64,000 nt of DNA from Brachypodium distachyon. Lineage: Eukaryota > Streptophyta > Magnoliopsida > Poales > Poaceae. This document shows, piece by piece, positions 10,920 through 21,628 of this stretch (position 1 is the first letter of the stretch; every line of letters starts with the position of its first letter). The stretch is taken from positions 6,944,001 through 7,008,000 of the forward strand of contig NC_016133.3 in NCBI RefSeq assembly GCF_000005505.3, given 5' to 3'. A program made the position numbers and the translations under genes. Under the pieces are notes generated by a model. It was given only the letters and a program-made list of their open reading frames with translations, did not search any database and had not been told where the DNA came from.

Positions 10920-12610
10920 TTTTAATCCTGGATGTCTCTTGGCTAAATTGCTTTTCCTACACGTTTTTTTATTGGTGCTATCTTGTGGCTGATTTCTCAT
11001 ATTTGTTGGTATGTAATGTAATATCAATATCTAAGACATATTGGTTGTAATAAATCCATCAATTTTCCTGTTGCTTGAATCCATCAATTTTCTGTTGCTT
11101 CAATCGGAACATGTTGACAGGCAATATATCACAGGCTGAATTTTGAACTTCTTGAGCCCCACCCTCACCCCCACAAAAGTACATCTTGGAAGTTGTAAAT
11201 AAAACCCCTGCTGAAAGAACTAACAGCAATTGTTCGTAAATCTGGATAACTCATCCAACAGACTAATCCACAAACAAACCTTCACACAAAACATGGAAAT
11301 GATGTCTAGTGCCAAAGAAACGTAAGAAGATGAGTTGATGCTTTTAGAAAAATATTCAAACCTAACCTGAATTCAGTCGACATTTTTTGCTGCTTTTAGT
11401 TACCAACTTATGAAGTCAGTCCAATAATGGATGCAACAATACTTATAATGATTCATTAAAAAATGTTTGAACATCAAGCATAACGAATCAAGAATATCCT
11501 GGAAGAAGAAAATCAAAAACTTAATCACAGCTGCGAGAGGTCATGAAAAAAATACTTTAGTCCTACGTATTCTTCTTGCCATCATTGAATCTGTCGATGC
11601 TTGATTTTTAATACGGAGTATATAACTTATAGTACAGTCAATAACTCAACACAATTGTGGTCCTTGTCATGAGAATTTCCTCAAAGTTAATCTGCATCTC
11701 TACAAATTGCTTGCAGACAGTAAAAAGATCATGCATGTAGGCAAATAGCATTGGTGCCTCACACCCTCGCTGGCAAGTTGCATTTAGGGCCCACTTATCA
11801 CTGTGACTTTGGATGCTATTTTCTTAGTTGACAGATCTTTGCAGTGTCACTAAGTTAATTTTCCATTAAATGTTTCCAGATTTTGATAAGTGACTTCAAG
11901 CAGATTTTGCAGATCTCTATGCTGAGATACTTATTGACAGTTTATCAATGAAATGATACTATCCACTTATAAGCGGGATGATATTGTAAGTAGCAGAGTA
12001 AACTCAAAATCGGAAAACCGGCAATGGTCATTTCTTCGATTGTTCTACTTTGAGCGCTAGGCAGAAAGCTATGATTTGCTTTGTAAAGAAAGTTGACAAT
12101 TGAAGTTTTCCTAGTGATTGACGTTTGACTAAGCAACACCTCTTAGTTATTATGCAGAAAAAATGAGATCCTACTCAGTACAAACTTGGCTATTATATAC
12201 AGTAAGTCAGAATCAGCAAAGACAAGATATCGAAGTGGAGCTAAGAGAAATATGGCTGCACGGAAAAATATTTGCGCAGGAAGGATCAATTTATCGGAAG
12301 TTCTATTGTTCCTTAAGTCTCAAGAGATTTCTGTGCTACAAGTTACAATAATAACAAGTTAACAACAATGGGAACAGTGGACACGTTTGCTTGTTACACT
12401 AATGACCACAGTGGCAAATTAAAACATGGTCATATAGACACTACGAGTGGGTATGGTAAACAAGAAGCTATGAGAATAATCCTTACAAAATATTTGGCTC
12501 TTTCTTTCCAACTCCCAGGAATCATTACCATGCATCTTCTAAAAAAATCAGCAACATGCCATGAATCCGACAACAAGTTAGTCATCAATTACCGTAGCGA
12601 GGAAGCTCCT
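10920..12610. other. Intergenic, no gene recognised
   Basis: Contains the 3' end of the PDF1-like transcript and, at its right end, presumed 3' untranslated sequence of the hydrolase-like gene on the minus strand. No element boundaries or RNA genes were seen. Confidence 0.5.
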
Positions 12611-13717
12611 TCAAATCTTGTGATCCATATGGGACTCAAACCATTCAAAGATCTCTTCATCCTTTTGGCTGGTAAATTCATGGTATGCGTATGCAAGATT
12701 CAGCTCTTCTGTGACATGCCTGTCAAACCCGAACTGCTTCGGCAAGGCTTCCGCCTCTTCTGCCGCCTCCTTCCATGGCGTGCTCCTCCCATCATTCTTC
12801 AGAAAACCCTTCTCATCTAGGAATGACTTCTGTCGAAGCACGTCCACAAGCCCATCGGCGACAGCCCGAGTCAATCCCGGTATCCTCGCTGCCAAGAACT
12901 CGGCGCTCACCGCAAAGGCATCACATTGGATCTCCCGCACCTCAACATGCTTTGATTTGAGCTTACTTATGCTTGCCACCACCAAGGTTGCTCTCTCAGA
13001 GTCCTTGGGCATGTGCACGAACAGCGCTGGTGGGTACCCGGCAGGGACCTCCTCCATCGCGGCGAACACGCCCTCCGCAATCATGATGGTGACGCTGCTA
13101 AACCTGACCCTCGCCGCCAGCGCGGACACGAAGTACCCGCCTGACGACGCGCCGATGCCGATGAGCGGGAGGCCGCGGAGCTCGGGGTGCTCCTCATTGA
13201 CCAACCATTTGATGATGGACTCAACGGCGGCGAGCTCAGTGTCTTCGCCGGCGGCGTCGAGGGACCAGCACTGGGCGCGGCTGGACACCGCGAGGACGGC
13301 GTAGCTGCGTCGGAGCGCGGCGCTCGTGAACCGGCGCTCCTCGGGGAGCCCCGCGCAGTGCGGGCAGCCAGGGGAGGCGTCGAAGAAGTCGGTGGCGCGG
13401 ATGGTGCAGCCGGGGGCTACGAACACGGCGGCGCGCGGCGGGCGCGGGCCCGGCGGCAGCTGCCACAGCACCTCGTTGCCGCTCCTGCGCGCGACGCGCG
13501 GGTCGAGGCGGACGGCGCCGGCGGCGTTAGTGGTTAGCGGCGGCGCGAGAGGAGCGCGGGGGAGGAGGACGACGGTGGCGAGGAGGATTAGCGCGCAGCA
13601 GGAGGCGATCAGGGCGCCCGGCCTGCGGGGTCGCGGGATCGTAGCGAAGATGGCGTTCATCGTGCGCGTGATTAACCTTACGCTAATGGAGATTTGGTTG
13701 GGAATGGCGGAGACCAT
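12611..13717 (-). CDS. Membrane-anchored alpha/beta-hydrolase-like protein
   Basis: Single exon of up to 368 residues. An N-terminal hydrophobic stretch (GALIASCCALILLATVVLLP, about residues 34-53) looks like a signal anchor, so the rest would face the secretory lumen or outside. The soluble part has hydrolase-fold features: a first strand AAVFVAPGC, the nucleophile elbow GIGASSGGYFVSALA (G-x-S-x-G at about residue 195), and a later strand-loop PALFVHMPKDSERA. The reaction and substrate are unknown; similar plant proteins are annotated only as alpha/beta-hydrolase superfamily. The start may instead be the Met at residue 20 (13660), which begins a shorter leader MNAIFATIPRPRRPG. Codon use is strongly GC3-biased towards the 5' end, normal for grass genes. 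Confidence 0.75.
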   Translation of the reverse strand: MVSAIPNQISISVRLITRTMNAIFATIPRPRRPGALIASCCALILLATVVLLPRAPLAPPLTTNAAGAVRLDPRVARRSGNEVLWQLPPGPRPPRAAVFVAPGCTIRATDFFDASPGCPHCAGLPEERRFTSAALRRSYAVLAVSSRAQCWSLDAAGEDTELAAVESIIKWLVNEEHPELRGLPLIGIGASSGGYFVSALAARVRFSSVTIMIAEGVFAAMEEVPAGYPPALFVHMPKDSERATLVVASISKLKSKHVEVREIQCDAFAVSAEFLAARIPGLTRAVADGLVDVLRQKSFLDEKGFLKNDGRSTPWKEAAEEAEALPKQFGFDRHVTEELNLAYAYHEFTSQKDEEIFEWFESHMDHKI

Positions 13718-13910
13718 TAACGACGGAGCGACTGAGTTGACTTGCTTCGAGAAGAAAGGGGAACGAAACGAATCAAGCCCGGAAGAAACGGCCGTTTTCT
13801 ACAGTTGGGCTGCGTGAAAATACGGCCCATGTCAAAAGGTGGCCTGTTATCACAGCCCGGCCTGGTTCGACAAGGGGTTTCCTCACCGACGGCGGCCGCC
13901 GGCCGGTCGC
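13718..13910. promoter_or_regulatory. Probable shared divergent promoter
   Basis: The hydrolase-like gene reads left from 13717. A GC-rich leader with a good splice donor (CTCAG|GTACCG at about 14082) reads right towards the Harbinger-derived gene. The gap of about 0.2 kb between the two leaders suggests a bidirectional promoter; no TATA box is evident. Confidence 0.35.
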
Positions 13911-14697
13911 CTGTTTGTTTTCTCCCCATTCCCCGTCACTCCTCGCCGGTGAGAAGAGCTCCGCTCCTTCGTCCGTCTCGACTCCGTCGCCCTCCCTCCT
14001 TGCCGACGACGAGTTGGGCGGCCTCGGCTCCATCGTCCACCGCTCCCTTCTGAAACACATCGTTTCGGTCCGCATCCTCAGGTACCGCCCGATGCCTTCA
14101 CGAACCCTTGGCCCTTGGCTCTGATAGAGCGTGCTTCTTGTGCTTTAGGTTGCTGTTAGTCTGGTACTAATGCTTGATGCTGATCATTCGTTTTACATGG
14201 TGATTAACATCTAGCTAGCTAGCTAAGCTGACCCTAAAAAAACATGTAACCAGCTAGGGCAACCATTTCACAGCCACTAGCTAATGTTACCGGCGACGAC
14301 GATGACAGTTTTCGCTTGTTACCGATGAGTGATTTACCAGCATCATTCGTTAATTACACGAGCAATCGTTGTGTTTTCTGTTAGATTGATTTTTACTGAT
14401 GCTGCATCAAATGTCACATGTCGATTACTGTTGCTACTTCTTAATGCATCTGCACTAACATATAGGATGGATTGTGGCAACTGTATCTGCATCTGCACTG
14501 TTGCTAGTACTTAATGCATCTGCACTAACTTATAGGGATCGTTCTGTTTTCTCTTAGATTGATTACATGTTTACACGGTGGATTACTTGTTGCTAGTACT
14601 TAATGCCTCTTGATTTTAAAATAAATAAATATGAACAGCTGCTTCAACTGTGTCATATCTGTGGTTAAAATATGAGTTGCCAATTCCTTATCTTATA

Positions 14698-14941
14698 CTC
14701 CCTCTGTTCCTAAATATAAGTTGTTTCAGTTTTGTCCTAAGTCAAAAAAGTTTGGCCAAGTTTATAGTAAAATATTCTAATATCTATAATATCCAATAAG
14801 TATAGTATGGAGAGATATATCATGACACACTTCGCTAAATTAATTTAGAGTTCTAGATGCTGGTAGATTTTTCTATAAACTTCGTCAAACTTCAAGAATT
14901 AGGACAAAGCTAGAGCATCTTATATTTAGGCACAGAGGGAG
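14698..14941. mobile_element. Stowaway MITE (244 bp)
   Basis: Starts CTCCCTCTGTTCCTAAATAT and ends TTTAGGCACAGAGGGAG, with TA at 14696-14697 and 14942-14943. It lies in the presumed leader intron of the Harbinger-derived gene. Confidence 0.85.
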
Positions 14942-15150
14942 TAGCAATTACTTTTATTCAATGATATGAAATAAAGTAAACTAAGTTGCTGTGGACAATT
15001 CCTTGTCGCAATACAAATGTTTATGCTCTTTTTCTTGGTATCTCTTGATTATTGTTTTTGAGCACCAATTTTGATTATACAAATGTCTTTGCTTGCCAAT
15101 TCTTCGTTTTAGAAAATACTTTTTTCTGAATACTAGAATATTTTGGGAAA

Positions 15151-16421
15151 ATGGACCCTGAAGATCTCAGCGAATCTGAGGAAGAAGAAGATGATGAGAT
15201 GATGCTATTTGTTTTCCCAGCTTTATATCTAGCTTCCACTCGTTGTGAAACACAAAGTACATCAAAGCTTGGTGGTGTAGAATGGATATGTGAAGTTCTT
15301 GAAGATGACCGAGGTCAAGGCTATGAAAAACTTCGAATTGAGCCTCATATTCTCCGTGAATTTGCAGATTATGTTAGATCAAAATCTCTTTTGCGGAATA
15401 CACGAGGTGTTTCTGTAGAAGAGCAAATTGGCATGTTTGTGTACATGCTCTCACGAAATGCCAATTTTGAGAAATTGAGTGAAAGATTTGAGCGCAGCCG
15501 AGAGACTGTACATAGACATATCAAAGCATGCTTTGATACAATCTTATCATTGAAAACTGAATTTGTGAAGTATTGTTCTGCTGAACCGCATTGGAAAATA
15601 TCATCTGATTCACATTATTGGCCTTACTTTGAGGTAACTATAATTTATGGTTGTATATTTTTTTCAATTATACGCTTTTCTGTTACATCTCCATTAATAA
15701 CAGGATAATTTTTCTCTTGCAGAACTGTATAGGGGTAATTGATGGAATTCATGTCCCAATGACAATATCAGATAGGGAAGCAGCTCCATATCGAAATAGA
15801 GAAGAGTCCCTTACTCAAAACGTGATGCTTGCTTGTGATTTAGATTTAAATTTTGTCCATGTATTCTGTGGTCAGGAAGGGTCTGCATCTGATGCAGCGG
15901 TCTTGTATTCTGCTATTGAATCTGGATTCCAAGTTCCAAGAGGCAAATATTATTTGGTAGATGGGGGTTATCCAAACACACCTTCTTTTCTTGCTCCTTA
16001 TAGCGGAGTCGCTTACCATAGTGAAGAACAGGAGCAGAGAAATTGCCAACCAAGAAACTTCAAGGAGTTGTTCAATCTTCGCCACGCACACCTGTATAAC
16101 CACATTAAGCATGCTGTAGGTCTACTGAAGATGAGATTTCCAATATTAAATGTTGCAACCTTTTACAGAGTAGAAACTCAACTGAAAATTCCAGCAGCAG
16201 CAGTGGTGTTGCACAATATAATTCAGAGGCAAGGAGGTGACGTAGAATGGTCAAGTGATCAAACAATTCCAATTTCAACCCGTAAGATTGTCTCTTTACC
16301 TAGTGGGGATAATGCATATGGCAACGGTATTGCGTCATTTAACAATCAGTGTGACATGGGCAATACTTTAAGGGATGATATTGCACAGAAGATGTGGGCA
16401 GATTTAGGAAGAAACAGGTAA
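15151..16421 (+). CDS. Harbinger (PIF) transposase-derived nuclease-like gene, HARBI1 family
   Basis: Exons 15151-15633 and 15723-16421 (phase 0, GT-AG) give 393 residues with no stops. The N-terminal half has an acidic start (SESEEEEDDE) and a helix-turn-helix-like region (FEKLSERFERSRETVHRHIK). The second exon is the DDE_Tnp_4 nuclease domain: CIGVIDGIHVP carries the first Asp, a later Asp lies in KYYLVDGGYPNTPSFLAPY, and the third acidic position, normally Glu in a VIERAFG-like motif, is replaced here by HIKHAVG (Glu to Lys). No terminal inverted repeats and no Myb-like second transposon gene were found nearby. An intact frame, an intron, an apparent spliced leader and a missing catalytic residue fit a domesticated gene such as ALP1 or HDP1; a recently inactivated transposon is the alternative. 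Confidence 0.8.
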
Positions 16422-19400
16422 TTGCACATATCTGGGACCAAATCACAAACAGGAAGAAGAAAAAAAACAAAATTGTGCAAGCATTCTGAAAAAAAAGAAG
16501 CAAATTTACCTGGACTTTGTAAGGGGACAGGCTGGCCCGAAAGAAGAATGAAGGCAACCAAAGAATCGTCGGTTTCGAGGTGCTTTGATGTGCTAGATGA
16601 AGTGGATGACGAGTCATCAGTTTCGAGGTACTTTGATTGTTAGATGTCGTGGATAAATTGCCATACCAGTTGCATTTTGTGCTTTTGTTTTCGAATGGAA
16701 CAGTATCAATGGACTATATCTTTTCTGTGAATCAAGACTCTGGTTGAAGTTGGGAAGTGGACATGCATGTATTTATTTGACAATTTCATGCCCTTCGGCT
16801 GTCAGTTAATTTGTATTTAAGAAACTCTGTTTGAGGACTTCAGGTATAGGTATTTGGAACATTTGTTCGAAGATGCATCTTCTGTGGTTCCGGATGAAGA
16901 ATTTGGTGCAGTTATGGAGCACTGTGTTGGCGTGGAGACTGCCTTGTGGACTCTGCTTTTTCTTGCCTTAGGCTTGAACGCATGTCAGCAATGTTCGGTT
17001 GACCACCAATTTTCTCTGTCAATCAGCGCAAAATCCAGGTGCTGTCTCACGAGAGAATTGTCAGTACAAGATCTGGAATAATCAGTTGTTCTACATTCCT
17101 GTTTCTACAAATAATCAACGTTGAGATCATATGTCCCTACTTTTATGACATAAAAATCATGAGGTTAGAGAGAAAGAAAGAAAATATGTCCCTACTTTTC
17201 TGACATAAAAATCATGAGGTTAGAGAGAAAGAAAGAAAGAACGAAAGAAATGTCAGCTAGATACTGCCTTACCAGCAGAGCAAAGTATCCGTGGTGGTGT
17301 GGTGGAGCCGTGGAGGCACGCAGTTTCGGGTGGAAATACACGTGGTGGGAGTCATGAGGAGGAGGCCGGAGGACGTGCAGCTGCAGCGTGTGGTTGGGCG
17401 TTAGATCTCGTGGAATTGACACTTTGAAAGCATGAGCATTCAGCAGCGTTATATTAGTTAGTTTCAGGCTTTTATTCAGCTAACCCTGCGTGCCTGACGG
17501 TAGGAGACAGAGAAAATGGTTACTACAAAGATGAAGATCCAAATAAGGGTTACAAGCCAAAACCACTATTCCCTCCTTTTCTATAAATTTGGTCAAATTT
17601 TATGAAGTTTGATTAAGAAACGAAGTTAGTACTTTGATAATGACAAAGATTTTGAACGTTGCTATGGTCCGCTCCGATCTGGCTGTGACTAGATCACTGC
17701 CTGCTGCCGACCGACAAGGTAAACATGATTTGCACGGGCTTCCTCCATTGCTGGTCGCTATGCATCGATCACATCTGGTGTTTAGCGACTGTAGGCCCGG
17801 TCCACTTAATGCAACACTGACCGGTTTGATCAACAAAACTAGAGCCACATGAGCACGAGCTACTCCATGGTCCAAGTAATTGACTGGTTCCATCAACAAT
17901 TCAACACCCAGGACCAACTGATTACCTTGCTGATTAGTGGGCCACTTATTTATTAGGACCAAATTCCTTGCGTGCGTTACAAATTTATAAGGGCATCCAT
18001 CCAATCCAAGAAGACGCAAACGAAATGGGCCCTCGATTCCCTCCTTTTTTAATGGAGACGCGTTGGATTGTCCGTGTTATTGAACAAGATTGTCGGTGCG
18101 AAACTAGCGTTTGAATAATTGATTTTTCTTCTCCAAACAACTCCACTAGTTCCCCCTAAAGCACTTTACAATGAGTAAATTTTTTGGGAAGAAGAAAAAA
18201 CATCTCTCCTCCTCCCTCCAAACAGGGAGGCAACACTTAGAGGAGAACAAAAAATATTCCTCCGTGTTCACTCCCAACTGCCGCCAACTACCTCCCGGCG
18301 CCGCAAAATCCTCGCCCGCGCAGCCACCATATGGTCACCGTCGGCCCCGACTCCCTCCCCGTCCCAACCCGGAGGTTCCCCGCCCCTCCACCGCCCTCAC
18401 CTCGACCTGCCCTGCCCGCGTCAACCTGGTCGCGGAGCCCGGGCTTGGTCGCCCACCGCAGGACGCTTCGTCGCCTGCCACAGGGGCTATCTCCCCCGAT
18501 CCGCCGCCCCATCCCCCCGGCGGCTGCCCCCGGCTCGTCCCCCCTCCCGGCAGTTGCCCCACAGTCGACTCCCTCCTTCGACCTCACCTGACAGACGCCG
18601 CTCCCTTCAGATAGGCGTCGCTCCTCCCGTAGGAAGAAGGGGGCAGGCAAGCCGGCAGCTGCTCCGCCGCCCCGGAGCAACCCGACGGTTGGGCTCCTCC
18701 CGCTGCCTTCCCGGCACCATGGCTGTGCCGCCATGCCCAACCCGACGGTATTTTTTGGCCAATTTGTAGTCTACACTGTGCATTATGTATGGTATTGCAA
18801 TGTTGTATGGAATTGATGCAATTTTGGCCAATGTGTAGTCTACACTTTGCATTTTGTATGAAATTTGATCAAATTGGTCTTGCAATTGATGAGTTAGGAA
18901 ATTATAGGGAGCCAGTTTTTCTCGTGCCGGTGGAGAGGAAAGCTGTGAAGGAGAAAAAACTAGATTTTCTTACTCCCAAAGACCTGTTTTTCTCCTCCAC
19001 TTGTTCTCATGCTGGTGGAGATGCTCTAAGGAAAAAAAACTAATGTTTGTTGGTGCGTAGCGGTAGCACCGTGTGTCCACCACCAGATGGGAATGGCGTT
19101 AGTTCATATTAGGTTGTATTAGCCTGATTTTTGGGTGATTTCTGGCCATTGGATCCCAAATTTGTAACAAAACATATGTTTATAAAATTAGAACAATTTG
19201 TATAGTCATGCTACAAAACATATGTTTATAAAATTAGAAAAAATTGTCTTTTTTGTGCAGGACTCAGTACAGTCATACTCTGGAACTAAACTCACAAGAA
19301 TTTCAGTTATACCATTATTTCACGTGTTTTTCTTGGGGCGCTGAATTTTTTGCTCCAATCATGAATATTGACAGTCTCCAAAATACAAATATTTCTCGAG

Positions 19401-20370
19401 ATTTGTTTTTTAGTGCACGATGGGAAATTGTTGAACGATATTGATTATGCATGAAAAAGAATTATGGATTTAATTCATTATGATGATCGGATACTCAGGA
19501 TTCTTTGCTTAAGCAGATCTGACGGGATGAGCGGCGTCCAATTTAAATCCCCGCCCGACCGACGCCATAGGCACCAAATTTTTTTATTTCATATTGTTTA
19601 AAAAGGGAAACATCTTTAGCCAAAATTTGAAAAATACATTTTGCTTTTAATATCATGCCGCCCATACTTTAAATGTTGCCAATCCATACCGAAAAGTTGC
19701 CACTGACACGTGGCGCGATCATAGGAACGCTCTAAAAAATGAACATTCGCTCCTTATAAGTTTGTTAATTATTTGTTGTTTAAGAATGGAAGATCATTAT
19801 CCATAATGTGAAAAAAGTTACATTTTACTTTGAATATACACCTCCACCTGAACAATAAAAGCAGTCAGGCGTGAGCGTCTTCTCCACCACCCCAAACACC
19901 TTTTTCGCCGTGCTTGTCATCGACCGAACGGGAAAATCCCCATATCTGCTCTGCTCTCCCCTGCCTCATCAACCGACCCTCTACGACGTAGCGCGCGGAC
20001 GTACCACGTCATCTCTCCCTTGTGCTCTCCTCTCAAAACTTCTCTCTCCCATCGAGCGGCGGCCTGCCGCCGCCGTAGCAGCAGCCCAACAGACTGACCG
20101 TTTGCAAGTCATCGCTATCACTGCCTCTAATGATTCAAAGTAAAATTAGTAAAAAAATTGCAAATTTATTTTATACAGAAACGCAAATACAAATTCTAAA
20201 GACCAAACAAATGTACATCTAACAAAGATTTAGTAGTTTGTCTTAAAATTAATCGAATAGCCAATGATTTGACCCAAATCATCTAACACGTAAATAGTCC
20301 CTCGGTCTTCTCTTGATCTCTTCTCGTCTACTCTTTGTAGTTGGCCCAGCTATACATACCTCTGCCCCAT
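16422..20370. other. Intergenic, repeat-containing, no gene recognised
   Basis: Holds a 55-bp tandem duplication (17131 and 17186), a GC-rich Pro-coding-like stretch at 18270-18720 with open frames on both strands but no known domain, and a local duplication of TTTTGGCCAAT.TGTAGTCTA at about 18754 and 18828. A motif ACAAAACATATGTTTATAAA is repeated near 19168 and 19211. Nothing here is supported as a gene. Confidence 0.45.
17131..17240. repeat. Two-copy 55-bp tandem repeat
   Basis: The unit starting ATGTCCCTACTTTT occurs at 17131 and 17186 and ends in a GAAA-rich run. One base differs in the first 20. Confidence 0.8.
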
Positions 20371-20675
20371 CTCGTAGCCGAGCGACCCAGCCCCCTCGCT
20401 CCGTGGATCTTCTTCCTCCTCGCGCGAGCGCCGCCACCCATCCCGCTGCCGAGCGTCCGAGCCCCCTAGCTCGTCTTCCTCCTGGTGCGAGCGCCTCCAC
20501 CGCAGGTTGATCCCCCTTCGATTCTCTCGCTCCCGATCGTTTCTCCTCCCATCACCCCACGAACGGATTCCGCCCTTTAGCTCCCCGTTTCTTAATCTTC
20601 CCCAATTCGTAACTGAGGCAAAAATCAAGGTAGGGCGGCCAACCTACCTTGCCCTACTGGGTCCTCCGCCCGTGC
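20371..20675 (+). repeat. Shared leader module, copy A (upstream of RHM)
   Basis: This GC-rich segment is homologous to the minus strand of 43943-44226. Identical blocks include CTTCGATTCTCTCGCTCCCGA and ACGAACGGATTCCGCCCTTT, and it ends with CTGGGTCNTCCGCCCGTG in both. It has an internal duplication of a unit beginning GCCGAGCG. A CGCAG|GTT splice-donor candidate at 20505 is kept in both copies. Copy A has an extra 40 bases near 20622-20651 containing an AAGGTAGG/CCTACCTT palindrome. It probably forms the first exon and early intron of the RHM leader. Confidence 0.75.
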
Positions 20676-20690
20676 TCTGCTTCCTTTGTT

Positions 20691-20772
20691 TTGCAACTCT
20701 CGTTTGTAGATCGGTCAAGATCCCAAAGCTCTTGCAACTCTCGTTTGTAGATCGGTCAAGATCCCAAAGTTC
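20691..20772. repeat. Two-copy 41-bp tandem repeat
   Basis: The unit TTGCAACTCTCGTTTGTAGA... occurs at 20691 and 20732 and is almost identical over 39 bases. It lies in the presumed leader intron of RHM. Confidence 0.85.
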
Positions 20773-21628
20773 TTGGCTCTTTGTGAGATTTATGGATAGT
20801 GGGCCAGTGTGTTTGACGAGATTTTGGATTTCTTGGGCGTGCTTTGGGGGCAGTTGGCACGTGGATCGCTAATAACAATATTATGCACTTGCACATTAGG
20901 TTCAGATCTCGTTCTAAACAATTCAGGTAGATGACTAGGATTTGGGTGCACGTTCTATTTCTTATATCGCTATTTGTATTAGGAGTATGTGATTTGTTGG
21001 TACAAACATTGTTACAGTGAATACGAGATATTGCTGTTCTGTGTTGTTTGGTAGGAAAGTATGAATATTTAAATTATCTTAGATTTCTGATATGCGTTTT
21101 ATTCTCTTGAACATACGAGCGTTTTATTATATTAGTGTTTGTACGCAGATGACATGGTTTTAAATCTGAATCAAATTCCAGTCCTACTTTTGTTGTTTTA
21201 ACCTGGTGGGAAATAAAACAGAAACTTTGTCGTGTACTCATAAATTTTATATTGAGCTCTTTACAAATATAAGCGCCATATCATCTCGTGTTGCATACGG
21301 AATGTGAAGTATGCTTGTTTTACATGATTGCATTTCTCCACATTTTGTTTACAATCCCACAGTTCTAATTTCAGGATTGTATTTAGATCATGCACTTCTG
21401 CTTGTGTGAAATAGATGCAGCTACCCATTTATGTTGTGACCTGAGACTGATTTTCCATGTCCACATTCTTTTTTCCTTTTTTTGAGAGGGCTTGGTTCAG
21501 TTTGTGATGGCATTTTGTTCCTACTGTTCAAAACTTTCCATACATTTATGTTCTAGATAAATCATTTCATTCCATACGGGCTATATCCTGATTTGTTTCT
21601 TGCTTAATTCTTGCTTAGTTCAGAGGAT

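Noticed and set aside
13187..13817. Plus-strand frames opposite the hydrolase-like gene
   Set aside because: Shadows of a high-GC coding exon; the minus-strand frame is longer and has the GxSxG motif.
18171..18740. Pro-rich frames on both strands
   Set aside because: Low-complexity composition, no domain, no splice or promoter support.
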